This document shows positions 23,732 through 31,572 of a stretch of DNA of 57,018 bases, piece after piece. Source of the stretch: SFLA01 sp045595165. GTDB taxonomy: Bacteria; Bacillota; Clostridia; Oscillospirales; CAG-382. The position numbers were made by a program, and so were the translations under genes. The DNA is taken from positions 1 through 57,018 of the forward strand of contig JAZNZY010000026.1 in NCBI GenBank assembly GCA_045595165.1, given 5' to 3'. Position 1 is the first letter of the stretch; each line of letters opens with the position of its first letter. The notes under the pieces were generated by a model. It searched no databases. It was not told the DNA's origin and worked only from the letters and a program-made list of their open reading frames with translations.

Positions 23732-23791
23732 TATAAATTCTCCCTTTATGTTTTTTGCAAATCATCTCGAGCTGACTTGCCGCTTGTTGTT

Positions 23792-23897
23792 ATATTATCA
23801 CGTTTATTTACGTTTGTCAACCCCTAAACGTCAACAAACGTAAAATGTTTTTTGACGTTTATTAACGTTTGCATTATTCGGCAAGCTGTGCTATACT
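23792..23897. promoter_or_regulatory. Divergent promoter region with three ACGTTT-type operators
   Basis: Minus promoter: TTGACA (23820-23815), 17 nt, TAATAT (23797-23792), for the DeoR gene. Plus promoter: TTGCAT (23869-23874), 17 nt, TATACT (23892-23897), for the ATPase. Three copies of ACGTTT(A/G)TTNACGTTT lie at 23800-23816, 23827-23842 (inverted) and 23855-23871, six half-sites in all. They overlap the -35 boxes of both promoters. Confidence 0.8.
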
Positions 23898-23917
23898 ATA
23901 AAAAGGAGGTGGAACAG

Positions 23918-24805
23918 GTGATATATCTTAAAAGCTTCAGGCTTCCGAGCCGCAGGGATGAGGACGGATATTTGCTTTCTTTCCCGCATCAGCTTGAAAT
24001 GGAGTGTTATTCCCACACCGACGTGTACCCCTTCAAGCTGTTTCCCGAAAAGGAGTTTAAGGATATTTCCTTTGAACCCATAACCATATTTTACGGCGGA
24101 AACGGTTCGGGCAAATCCACGCTGCTTAACGTCATTGCGGAAAAATTAGATATTACCCGTTCTGCTCTTTTCAACGATACTCCACATATGGTGTCGTATC
24201 TGAAAATGTGTGATTATTCCTTGGCTATGGAAGCGAAGAGCGTTCCCCGTGCAAGCAGAAAGATCACCAGCGACGATGTGTTTGATTTCCTTTTGGATGT
24301 CCGTGCGGTGAACGAGGGAATCGACCGCAGAAGAGAGCAGCTTTTTGAGGAGCATTACCGTATTAACGATACGCCTATGCCCCGTTTTACCTCTCTTGCG
24401 GAGCACGATGAATTTAAAAAATGTCTGGAGGCAAAGCGTTCCACCAAGTCCGCCTACGTTACACGGCGTCTGCCCAAGGAGCTTTCGGGTAAATCCAACG
24501 GGGAAAGCGCATTCGTGTATTTCACTCAAAAAATAGAGGAAAATGCCCTTTACCTTCTTGATGAGCCCGAAAACAGCCTTTCTCCCGCTTTGCAAAAGGA
24601 AATGGTGAGATTTTTAGAGGATTCCGTTCGTTTTTACGGATGCCAGTTTGTAATCTCTACCCATTCGCCCTTTCTTCTTGCCGTAAAAGGCGCAAAAATT
24701 TACGATCTGGATTCGTCACCCGTCAGCACCAAAAAATGGTACGAGCTTGAGAACGTCCGCGCCTACCACGATTTCTTTAAGGAAAACACACATTTATTCA
24801 AATAA
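23918..24805 (+). CDS. ABC-type AAA ATPase (OLD/RecF-like, single-domain)
   Basis: A 295-residue ATPase without membrane segments. Walker A is GGNGSGKST (about 57-65). A short signature-like ELSGKSNGESAF (about 192) and Walker B LYLLDEPENSLSP (about 213) follow, with a switch His in STHSPFLLAV. This is the AAA_21-type ATPase fold seen in many stand-alone predicted ATPases. GTG at 23918 is chosen because AGGAGG is 8 nt upstream and it lies after the promoter; an ATG at 23852 lies inside the operator region. Divergent from a DeoR regulator that probably controls it. Confidence 0.82.
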   Translation: MIYLKSFRLPSRRDEDGYLLSFPHQLEMECYSHTDVYPFKLFPEKEFKDISFEPITIFYGGNGSGKSTLLNVIAEKLDITRSALFNDTPHMVSYLKMCDYSLAMEAKSVPRASRKITSDDVFDFLLDVRAVNEGIDRRREQLFEEHYRINDTPMPRFTSLAEHDEFKKCLEAKRSTKSAYVTRRLPKELSGKSNGESAFVYFTQKIEENALYLLDEPENSLSPALQKEMVRFLEDSVRFYGCQFVISTHSPFLLAVKGAKIYDLDSSPVSTKKWYELENVRAYHDFFKENTHLFK

Positions 24806-24854
24806 CATAAAAACGGTAACAAAATTTAATGATTTGGATTTTTGGTGAGAAAGT

Positions 24855-25229
24855 ATGGAATTAACAATAAACAACTGTGTTGATGAATATGTTTTACTTT
24901 GCTCTCAATTATGTAAAAACGAAGAGGATTACACAAAAGAAAAAGTATCAAAGCATAATGCTGCAATGAGGAAGCTCAATAAGTTGAAAAAGAATATGAA
25001 TACGGATTCTCGACTTACAGAAAGCGTATACAGTCTTTTATTGAATTGCGAAGATATTTATGTGCAACAATCTGCGGCTACCGATTGCTTGTTGTTAAAG
25101 ATACATATAGATGCTTCTGTAAAAATCCTTAAAAAAGTCAGTCGCAGCAGGAACAGAATGCTATCAATGGAAGCAAAACGTGCGTTGTTGATTTGGAAAG
25201 GAAAAATCGGCCCGTATGATCCGTTTTAA
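24855..25229 (+). CDS. DUF2019-like helical protein
   Basis: A 124-residue all-helical protein. The pattern AAMRKLNKLKKNMN, then QSAATDCLLLKIHIDASVKIL and SMEAKRALLIWKGK at the end resembles DUF2019, a HEAT-like fold often found as immunity proteins or small scaffolds. It is A/T-richer in its codons than the ATPase before it. It lies 49 nt after the ATPase and before a strong terminator, probably one operon. Confidence in the family is moderate. Confidence 0.6.
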   Translation: MELTINNCVDEYVLLCSQLCKNEEDYTKEKVSKHNAAMRKLNKLKKNMNTDSRLTESVYSLLLNCEDIYVQQSAATDCLLLKIHIDASVKILKKVSRSRNRMLSMEAKRALLIWKGKIGPYDPF

Positions 25230-25276
25230 TCGTGTTTCTTTACAAGACAACGGCTTATTTTTAGATTTGATAAAAC

Positions 25277-25309
25277 AAAAAGCTTTTTGCATTTTGCAAA
25301 AAGCTTTTA
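25277..25309. terminator. Bidirectional terminator
   Basis: A 13-14 bp perfect stem (core AAAAGCTTTTTGC with GCAAAAAGCTTTT) and a short T loop, between convergent genes. Confidence 0.85.
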
Positions 25310-25317
25310 TCTTTATT

Positions 25318-27231
25318 CTATTTACTCACAATTACACGTTTGTTTTCCGTTTTGCCTGCAAGAAATTCTTTGCCGTTTCGGCAGACGGAATAGGTGTTTT
25401 TGTTCACCTTTATATCATAGCATCCGCCGCAGATATGTATTCTGGAAAGGGAAATTTCATTCGTTCCGACGGGCATGCGGGGAACGAAGGAGAAGGACTG
25501 CAAGCTCTCGGGCTCGATTCCGAACATTCCCTCTGTTATTACACGGACAAACAGTGCGCTTTCTGCGGAAAGATGGCGTTTTGCCCCTTCGGGGTAAGCC
25601 TCAACAGCGTAGGGCACTCTGTCGCACAAAAGACGTTTGCGGCAATATTCAAGCAAAGGGGTTAAAATCCTGTCCCCCGCACCTGCCATAAACGCGCATT
25701 TCATACCGTAAAGGGTAGATCTGTCCCAGATGGTATCCGATGTGTTTTCTGCCCCTCTTTCGCAGGTAAGCATACCTTCCTCTGTCCACAGATAGGGGGA
25801 AAGCATAGCTTGCAAGGTGTCCTCGCTTCGGGTGTTTATTCCCATACAAAGAGGCAGACATATCCACGCCCGCAGAGTGTCAAATCCACGGGAATACCTG
25901 TAGGTTTCAAACCCGTGTAAGTTTGCGCCGAAGTAGCTTTCAATAGCTTTTTCCAGCTCCTTTGCCCGCATTTCATACAGACACGCGGTTTCTGTATCTC
26001 CCAGGCTTTTTGCCAGCTTTGAAGCGGCGCAAAGTCCCCCGTAACAAAGAGAGGACGTGGAAAGATTTGCATATCTGTCTGTAGGGAATCTTCCCTCCAA
26101 TTCGTCGGAATCCGATCTTATAACGCCTTCTTTGCTTTTTTGCCTTTCGCAGTATTCGGCGCACCATTTTATAGCGGGGTAAAGCTCACGGGCGACATCT
26201 TCGTCCCCGAGATACAGGCAAAACAGCGATGCACCGTAAAGATACATTGCCGCATCTCCTCTGTCCCCTGCGCCTTCCCATATATCCAGCCCCTCCGCAA
26301 TTATGGAAGAGGGGAGCCGTGTGTACTCATCGGACATAAAGGGAACATACGCTTTATAAGCGTTTACAGAGGCTTCCAGGACGGTTTTATCTCCCGTCAT
26401 GGCGAAGTGAGGGCCTGCGTATTCCACCTGATCGTTGCACCATATAGCTGCGTAGTATGCGTGTCCTCCGGGAGAATGGTATTTTCCCGTCAGAGTTTCA
26501 AACACGCTTTCTTCCGCCCGCAGGCAGGCAAGGCGTGTCATCATATCCAATTCGGGATATCCGCTTTTAAGGATAAGGGCATCTTCGGAAAGCTCTTTTA
26601 CTCTCTGAACGCGGCGGTCATATTCGGTCTGCCCGTCGGGCAAAACCGCTTTTTCGTTTGCGATATGGGCGGAATAGCCTATATCGATATATACGCTTTC
26701 ACCTTTTTTAAGTGAAATAACTTCGGGAGAGTTGTGTTGAATACGGCAGATATACACACCCTTTGTGCCTCTGCCGCGGGAATGAATATGCTCTTCCGGC
26801 AGGGAAAGGAAAATATTTACATCGTCACACGCGGTTACGGTTATCCGCTCCATACAGTATTTACTGTCCGATGCGGGGAAAAGCTGTCTGCGGGTAGAAA
26901 AACCCATATCCGTTTTGCAAAAAACGCTTAACACTCCGTCAAAAACAAACCGTATCGGATATTCCTTTACCGTTTTACCCTTTACTGTCAAACGGGGACG
27001 GTCTGTATCTGAAATCTCAAAGCAAAAGGTGGCGTGGGTGTTGTTGGGAATAGTCCGCAGGGTGGGAAAATAACATTTTTGGGAAAGACACAGTTCTCCG
27101 TCATTTACGCCGTAATAAACTATTTGGTCGGCGTAAAGCCCGCTCATCTCAATATCATCGGAGTGTATTTGGTCTTCCTTTACGTCCCAAGCTATTCCCT
27201 TTTCGGTAAGGGACCAGATCTGTTCAGTCAT
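25318..27231 (-). CDS. Six-hairpin (alpha/alpha)6 glycosidase-like protein
   Basis: A 637-residue cytosolic protein; no signal peptide. The N-terminal third is a beta-sandwich-like region. The C-terminal two thirds fit the alpha/alpha-6 barrel of six-hairpin glycosidases (GH15/63/78-like): YYAAIWCNDQVEYAGPHFAM, IWEGAGDRGDAAMYLYGASLF, DELEGRFPTDRYANLSTSS, DTIWDRSTLYGMKCAFMAGAG. Acidic candidates for catalysis lie in NDQVEY and DSDELEGRFP. Family and substrate cannot be assigned. It follows an AIM24-type gene 5 nt away in one operon. Confidence 0.72.
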   Translation of the reverse strand: MTEQIWSLTEKGIAWDVKEDQIHSDDIEMSGLYADQIVYYGVNDGELCLSQKCYFPTLRTIPNNTHATFCFEISDTDRPRLTVKGKTVKEYPIRFVFDGVLSVFCKTDMGFSTRRQLFPASDSKYCMERITVTACDDVNIFLSLPEEHIHSRGRGTKGVYICRIQHNSPEVISLKKGESVYIDIGYSAHIANEKAVLPDGQTEYDRRVQRVKELSEDALILKSGYPELDMMTRLACLRAEESVFETLTGKYHSPGGHAYYAAIWCNDQVEYAGPHFAMTGDKTVLEASVNAYKAYVPFMSDEYTRLPSSIIAEGLDIWEGAGDRGDAAMYLYGASLFCLYLGDEDVARELYPAIKWCAEYCERQKSKEGVIRSDSDELEGRFPTDRYANLSTSSLCYGGLCAASKLAKSLGDTETACLYEMRAKELEKAIESYFGANLHGFETYRYSRGFDTLRAWICLPLCMGINTRSEDTLQAMLSPYLWTEEGMLTCERGAENTSDTIWDRSTLYGMKCAFMAGAGDRILTPLLEYCRKRLLCDRVPYAVEAYPEGAKRHLSAESALFVRVITEGMFGIEPESLQSFSFVPRMPVGTNEISLSRIHICGGCYDIKVNKNTYSVCRNGKEFLAGKTENKRVIVSK

Positions 27232-27236
27232 TGCTT

Positions 27237-27911
27237 TTATTTACCGGATGCGATATAAGGGCTTATAGCGCCTGCAATACTTACAATAGGCATTGTCTGC
27301 AGCCATACCTTACCGGGGCCGGTGAGCACGGTGAGGAACAGTCCCTCGCCGCCGAACAGCACGTTTTTAACGCCCTGAACTCTTTGAATTTCCATATGTA
27401 CGCTTGCTTCAAATGCCGCTACGTTTCCCGTGCTTAAAACTAACTTTTCGCCGGGAGCAAGCTCTTTTTCCACCAGGTCGCCGTCAATTTCAAGGAATGC
27501 CATGCCGTTTCCGGAAAGCTTTTGCATAATAAATCCTTCGCCGCCGAAAAGTCCCGCGCCAAGGTTTTTATTAAAATGAACGGAAAGCTGTACTCCGCTC
27601 TCGGATGCCAAAAAGCAGTGCTTTTGTGCAATAAGAGGCTTTTCGGGGGTAATATTTACGTCAAGAATAGTTCCGGGGAAGCTGGAACCGAAGGTGATGG
27701 ACGCATCTCCCTGTGCGGTGTAAATGTTCTGGAACATACTTTCACCGGTGAAAGCCTTGGAAAACATTTTTCCCACACCGCCGCCGCTGGTCGCCATTTT
27801 CACGTTGGGTGACATCCACAGCATAGAGCCCTTTTCGGTTATCATCTTCTCGCCGTCTTCAAGTGCGCAGGTAACAAAAGGGAACGCGCCCCCGTCAATT
27901 TTATATTTCAT
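27237..27911 (-). CDS. TIGR00266/AIM24-family protein
   Basis: A 224-residue beta-rich protein. Family signatures: DGEKMITEKGSMLWMSPNVKM, GGGVGKMFSKAFTGESMFQNIY, GGEGFIMQKLSGNGMAFLEIDG, FEASVHMEIQRVQGVKNVLFGGEGLFLTVLTGPGKVWLQTMP (shown in pieces). AIM24-type proteins form an oligomeric beta-fold of unknown cellular role in bacteria. First gene of a two-gene operon with the glycosidase-like protein. AGGAGAG precedes the ATG. Confidence 0.9.
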   Translation of the reverse strand: MKYKIDGGAFPFVTCALEDGEKMITEKGSMLWMSPNVKMATSGGGVGKMFSKAFTGESMFQNIYTAQGDASITFGSSFPGTILDVNITPEKPLIAQKHCFLASESGVQLSVHFNKNLGAGLFGGEGFIMQKLSGNGMAFLEIDGDLVEKELAPGEKLVLSTGNVAAFEASVHMEIQRVQGVKNVLFGGEGLFLTVLTGPGKVWLQTMPIVSIAGAISPYIASGK

Positions 27912-27968
27912 ATCAATTACTCTCCTCTTTATAGTTTAAATTATTATATTACATTATTTTAAAAATGT

Positions 27969-28682
27969 CTATATTTTTGTTTTGCTTTCTTTGCGGTATT
28001 CTGTGGGAAGGACACCGTATGTGTCCTTAAAAACGGCGGAAAAACGGCTCTGGCTGTCATATCCCACTGCCTTTGCCACAGAATAAACGCTTTCGTCGGT
28101 ATCCTTAAGCATCCTCTCCGCCTTTTCCATACGGTGATTTTTAACGTGAGCGGCAACGGAATTTCCGTAGACTTCCTTGAATACCTTTTTTAACGTGGTG
28201 GTGTTTATATGAAATTTCTTTGAAAGCTCTTCGATAGTTATTCGATCCGAAAGATGCTCTGTAAGATATTCGTGTACCGCATATATTATTTCTCTGTGGG
28301 AAATGCCGTTTTCCTCGGTTTCAGGGCAGGAAACCTCCATTACCTGCTCCACTATCTTGTGCAAAAGGCGGCTTTCCACAGTGTCCGCCGCACGATAGTA
28401 TACCTCCTTGCCGTCCCGCCTGCTTTCAACAAGCTTGAATTCCTTCAAGGGGCGCAGATGGTGGGAAACCGCAGGGCTGGTCATATTAAGCAAAGCGGCA
28501 ATGTTTATTACACATTCTTCTCTGTGGCACAGAAGCCAGAAAATGCGTATACGGGTAGTATCGCTTAACTGACCGAACAGCTCGGATGCGGCGTTAAAAC
28601 GGGAAAGCTCTCCCAGCTCTCTGTGTATTTTAACTGCGCTTTTATTATCTCCGTGGTTGTGGGGAAGCTTGAATTCGTTCAT
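27969..28682 (-). CDS. ArsR-AraC fusion transcriptional regulator
   Basis: A 237-residue regulator with two DNA-binding domains. Residues about 35-105 form an ArsR-type winged helix (LSDTTRIRIFWLLCHREECVINIAALLNMTSPAVSHHLRPLKE in parts: RIRIFWLLCH, ECVINIAALL, SPAVSHHLRPL). Residues about 135-232 form an AraC-type double HTH (IEELSKKFHINTTTLKKVFKEV, SVYSVAKAVGYDSQSRFSAVFK). It has only one Cys in the usual ELCVCD metal motif (EECVINI), so its metal site is unusual or absent. It is divergent from a metal ATPase operon. Confidence 0.85.
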   Translation of the reverse strand: MNEFKLPHNHGDNKSAVKIHRELGELSRFNAASELFGQLSDTTRIRIFWLLCHREECVINIAALLNMTSPAVSHHLRPLKEFKLVESRRDGKEVYYRAADTVESRLLHKIVEQVMEVSCPETEENGISHREIIYAVHEYLTEHLSDRITIEELSKKFHINTTTLKKVFKEVYGNSVAAHVKNHRMEKAERMLKDTDESVYSVAKAVGYDSQSRFSAVFKDTYGVLPTEYRKESKTKI

Positions 28683-28760
28683 AAAACCTCCTCTTTGGAA
28701 ACGGTATTCGCCTTTTCGGAAGCAAATGCCTGTTCCGTGTTGATTTTTTGTCTTTTACCT

Positions 28761-28800
28761 ATTATACTACGTTTGCAACAATTAAGCAACCGCTTAATTG
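28761..28800. promoter_or_regulatory. Divergent metal-operon operator and promoter
   Basis: Dyad CAATTAAGC (28779-28787) and GCTTAATTG (28792-28800) with a 4-nt centre. On the minus strand TTGCTT (28789-28784), 17 nt, TATAAT (28766-28761) form the promoter of the ArsR-AraC gene; the -35 box is inside the operator. The dyad lies about 28 nt before the HMA gene. Confidence 0.75.
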
Positions 28801-28827
28801 AATATATTTTTAAAAGGAACAGATCCA

Positions 28828-29046
28828 ATGAAAAAAACATACGGTATTGAGGTCGATTGCGCCAACTGCGCCAATTTAATGGAAAAAGCGGCGGCAAAGA
28901 TAGAGGGCGTGGCTAACGCAAACGTTAATTTTATGTTGCAAAAAATGGAAATAGAATTCGCAGAAGGTGCAGATATTAAAAAGGTAATGAAGGCAGTCCT
29001 TAAGGCTTGCAAGCGTATCGAGCCCGATTGCGAAATAGATTTTTAA
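28828..29046 (+). CDS. Heavy-metal-associated (HMA) domain protein
   Basis: A 72-residue stand-alone HMA domain: MKKTYGIEVDCANCANLMEK with CANC as the metal-binding CxxC (Cys about 11 and 14), then GVANANVNFMLQKMEIEF. It is a metallochaperone or separate N-terminal domain for the P-type ATPase that follows 4 nt later and itself lacks an HMA domain. The ATG at 28828 is supported by AAAGGA; an upstream in-frame Met at 28798 overlaps the operator. Confidence 0.9.
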   Translation: MKKTYGIEVDCANCANLMEKAAAKIEGVANANVNFMLQKMEIEFAEGADIKKVMKAVLKACKRIEPDCEIDF

Positions 29047-29050
29047 CGCT

Positions 29051-30934
29051 ATGAACAAAAAACAAAAAAAGATGCTCTTCCGCATCCTTTTAACCGCTTT
29101 TCTCACCGCCGTTCTGCTGTGTCTGCCCCTTACGGGAATATACCGCTTTGTGTGTTATTTCGGGGTGTATCTGGTAATAGGATCTGATATTCTGCGTAAA
29201 GCGGTAAAAGGAATATTTGCGGGCAGAGTGTTTGATGAAAACTTTTTAATGTCGGTTGCCACTCTGGGCGCGTTCGCTCTTGCTATATATACGGGAAGCG
29301 GCGATTATATCGAAGGTATTGCCGTTATGCTGTTTTATTGCACGGGGGAGCTTTTCCAAAGCATTGCCGTGGGCAAAAGCAGAAAAAACATAGCCGCACT
29401 TATGGATATCCGACCCGATTACGCAAATCTTAAAACTTCCGAAGGCATTTTGCGTACCGATCCCGATGAGGTTTCGGTGGGGGATATTATCGTTATCGAT
29501 CCGGGCGAAAAAGTGCCTATCGACGGTATTGTGGTAAAGGGCTCGTCATCTCTTAATACAAGCGCGCTCACGGGGGAGAGTGTCCCTCGGGACGTTGCCG
29601 AAGGGGATGCCGTCATAAGCGGATGCGTTAATATGACGGGAGTTTTGGAGATACGCACTACCAAGGCTTACGGAGAATCCACCGTATCAAAAATACTCGA
29701 GCTTGCTACCAACGCTTCATCCCGCAAATCCCGTTCCGAAGCATTCATTTCCCGCTTTGCACGGGTATATACTCCCATAGTCTGTGCCTGCGCCCTTGGG
29801 TTGGCGGTACTGCCTCCTCTGGTAAGCCTTATGGCGGACGCTTCTCCCGCCTGGAATATATGGCTTTACCGCGCTTTAACCTTTTTGGTGGTAAGTTGTC
29901 CCTGCGCTTTGGTCATAAGCATACCTTTAAGCTTTTTTGCGGGGTTGGGCTGTGCGAGTAAAAACGGAATACTCGTAAAAGGCTCCAATTATCTTGAAGC
30001 CCTTTCGAAGACGGAATATATGCTCTTTGATAAAACGGGCACCCTTACCAAAGGCGAATTCACGGTTACCGATATAAGCGCCGTGGGTGTTTCGGAGGAA
30101 ACGCTTTTGCGTTTTGCCGCATTTGCGGAATGCGCTTCATCCCATCCTATTGCAGTAAGCCTTAAAAAGGCATACGGAAAGAATATAGATAGAGATGCTG
30201 TCTGCGATATAAAAGAACTTGCGGGACAGGGTGTAACCGCCGTGGTAGACGGCGTATCGGTTGCCGTGGGAAATGCATCACTTATGGCTTTTTCGGGAGC
30301 TGAGATCCCCTCGGACATTCCAAGGGGAAACGGGGTACACGTGGCGCTTGACGGCAAATATGCAGGATATCTCCTTGTTTCCGATACCGTAAAGGAAAAT
30401 TCAAAGAAAGCAATTTCCTTGTTAAAAAAAGCAGGTGTCAAAAAAGCCGTTATGCTTACAGGAGATACCGATGCAGAAGCAAATCGGGTTTCTTCGGCAG
30501 TGGGAACAGACGAATTCAAGTGCGGACTTTTGCCTCATCAAAAGGTGACCGTTCTGGAGCAGTATCTTGCCCAAAAACGAAAAAACTCCGCCCTCGCCTT
30601 TGTGGGGGACGGAATTAACGATGCACCCGTGCTTTCCCGTGCGGACGTGGGTATCGCTATGGGCGGAATGGGATCGGATGCGGCGATAGAAGCCGCAGAC
30701 GTGGTGCTTATGGACGATGATCCCATTCAGCTTGTAAACGCCATTAATATTTCCGGAAAATGTATAAGAATAGTATACGGAAATATTATATTTTCCTTGG
30801 CGGTGAAATTCGCCTGTCTTATCCTTACCGCTGTGGGAATATCGGGAATGTGGCTTGCCATATTTGCCGATGTGGGCGTGATGATATTGGCAGTCCTTAA
30901 CGCTATGCGCGCATTCTATATTAAAAAACAATAA
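29051..30934 (+). CDS. Zn/Cd/Pb-type P1B ATPase
   Basis: Cytoplasmic-membrane metal exporter of 627 residues. Key motifs: SCPCALVIS in the metal path (about 282), DKTGTLTKG phosphorylation site (Asp about 327), SSHPIAV (about 364), and VGDGINDAPVL (about 520). The last helices contain ADVGVMILAVLNAMR with the DxG motif of the Zn/Cd/Pb group. No N-terminal HMA domain is present; it is encoded by the gene just upstream. Expression is likely controlled by the divergent ArsR-AraC regulator. Confidence 0.94.
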   Translation: MNKKQKKMLFRILLTAFLTAVLLCLPLTGIYRFVCYFGVYLVIGSDILRKAVKGIFAGRVFDENFLMSVATLGAFALAIYTGSGDYIEGIAVMLFYCTGELFQSIAVGKSRKNIAALMDIRPDYANLKTSEGILRTDPDEVSVGDIIVIDPGEKVPIDGIVVKGSSSLNTSALTGESVPRDVAEGDAVISGCVNMTGVLEIRTTKAYGESTVSKILELATNASSRKSRSEAFISRFARVYTPIVCACALGLAVLPPLVSLMADASPAWNIWLYRALTFLVVSCPCALVISIPLSFFAGLGCASKNGILVKGSNYLEALSKTEYMLFDKTGTLTKGEFTVTDISAVGVSEETLLRFAAFAECASSHPIAVSLKKAYGKNIDRDAVCDIKELAGQGVTAVVDGVSVAVGNASLMAFSGAEIPSDIPRGNGVHVALDGKYAGYLLVSDTVKENSKKAISLLKKAGVKKAVMLTGDTDAEANRVSSAVGTDEFKCGLLPHQKVTVLEQYLAQKRKNSALAFVGDGINDAPVLSRADVGIAMGGMGSDAAIEAADVVLMDDDPIQLVNAINISGKCIRIVYGNIIFSLAVKFACLILTAVGISGMWLAIFADVGVMILAVLNAMRAFYIKKQ

Positions 30935-30936
30935 AT

Positions 30937-30971
30937 ATCACCCCAAGAAGCCGCAAAACTCTTGGGGTGAT
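30937..30971. terminator. Terminator-like palindrome between convergent genes (repeat-family relative)
   Basis: ATCACCCCAAGA (30937-30948) pairs with TCTTGGGGTGAT (30960-30971), 12 bp perfect. Its left arm matches the 7560 repeats, so the repeat may have been recruited as a terminator for the ATPase and the pilus operon. Confidence 0.75.
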
Positions 30972-30975
30972 TCGT

Positions 30976-31572
30976 TTATTTATTCTCTGTGCAACGTACT
31001 ACCGTGTATTTGAGGTTATACGTGTTGCGGGCGTAAAAGGTGAGCTCGTGCTCTGCCGAGCAAAGATTTTCAGCAGAAACATCATCAGTGATCACAATGT
31101 CAGCTACTGTATATCCGAAACGGTTTCCCGCAGTATCGGTAATATATACTGCATCGCCGATGGATATAAGCTTCATAAAATCAAACTGACCCTTGTTATC
31201 GCTTCCGCCGATAACCAGACTTCCGTCATAAGCGCTTCCGGTAAATCTGCAGGGATATTTGTTAATATCGCTTTTGCTCCAGACTCCGCATACGGGCAGG
31301 CAGGTGTCATAAAGCGGGATTTCGATAATGCCGATAAAATTATCGCCGTTTATTTCCAGCATAGGCATAGTATAATTATATCTTTCGCCGGATACCGCGC
31401 TTTTTATTTCGGGCATAAGCGAACGTAAATCCGAAACCGTTTGGGCGGCGTTTTCTGTCGCTTTGGATTGATTAAGTCTTGAAACGCCTAATGTTCCGAC
31501 CCCGAAAAGTATCAACGCCGCACCTAAAACAGCTATGATAAGCGTGAATTTGTTTCTTTTTTTACCGTTCAT
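30976..31572 (-). CDS. Catalytically dead sortase-fold protein
   Basis: A 198-residue protein with one N-terminal membrane helix (LIIAVLGAALILFGVGTL) and a sortase beta-barrel. Alignment to sortases by eye: IIEIPLYDTCLPVCGVWS, then LVIGGSDNKGQFDFMKLISIGD, and LTFYARNTYNLKYTVVRC. In active relatives these positions read AGHNYxxHF, TLFTCTYGG and SRVTVRC. The catalytic His is Ser, the Cys is Arg and the Arg is Tyr. All three catalytic residues are therefore absent. It overlaps the minor pilin gene by ATGA and closes the pilus operon. It may be a regulator or scaffold of pilus assembly. Confidence 0.8.
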   Translation of the reverse strand: MNGKKRNKFTLIIAVLGAALILFGVGTLGVSRLNQSKATENAAQTVSDLRSLMPEIKSAVSGERYNYTMPMLEINGDNFIGIIEIPLYDTCLPVCGVWSKSDINKYPCRFTGSAYDGSLVIGGSDNKGQFDFMKLISIGDAVYITDTAGNRFGYTVADIVITDDVSAENLCSAEHELTFYARNTYNLKYTVVRCTENK

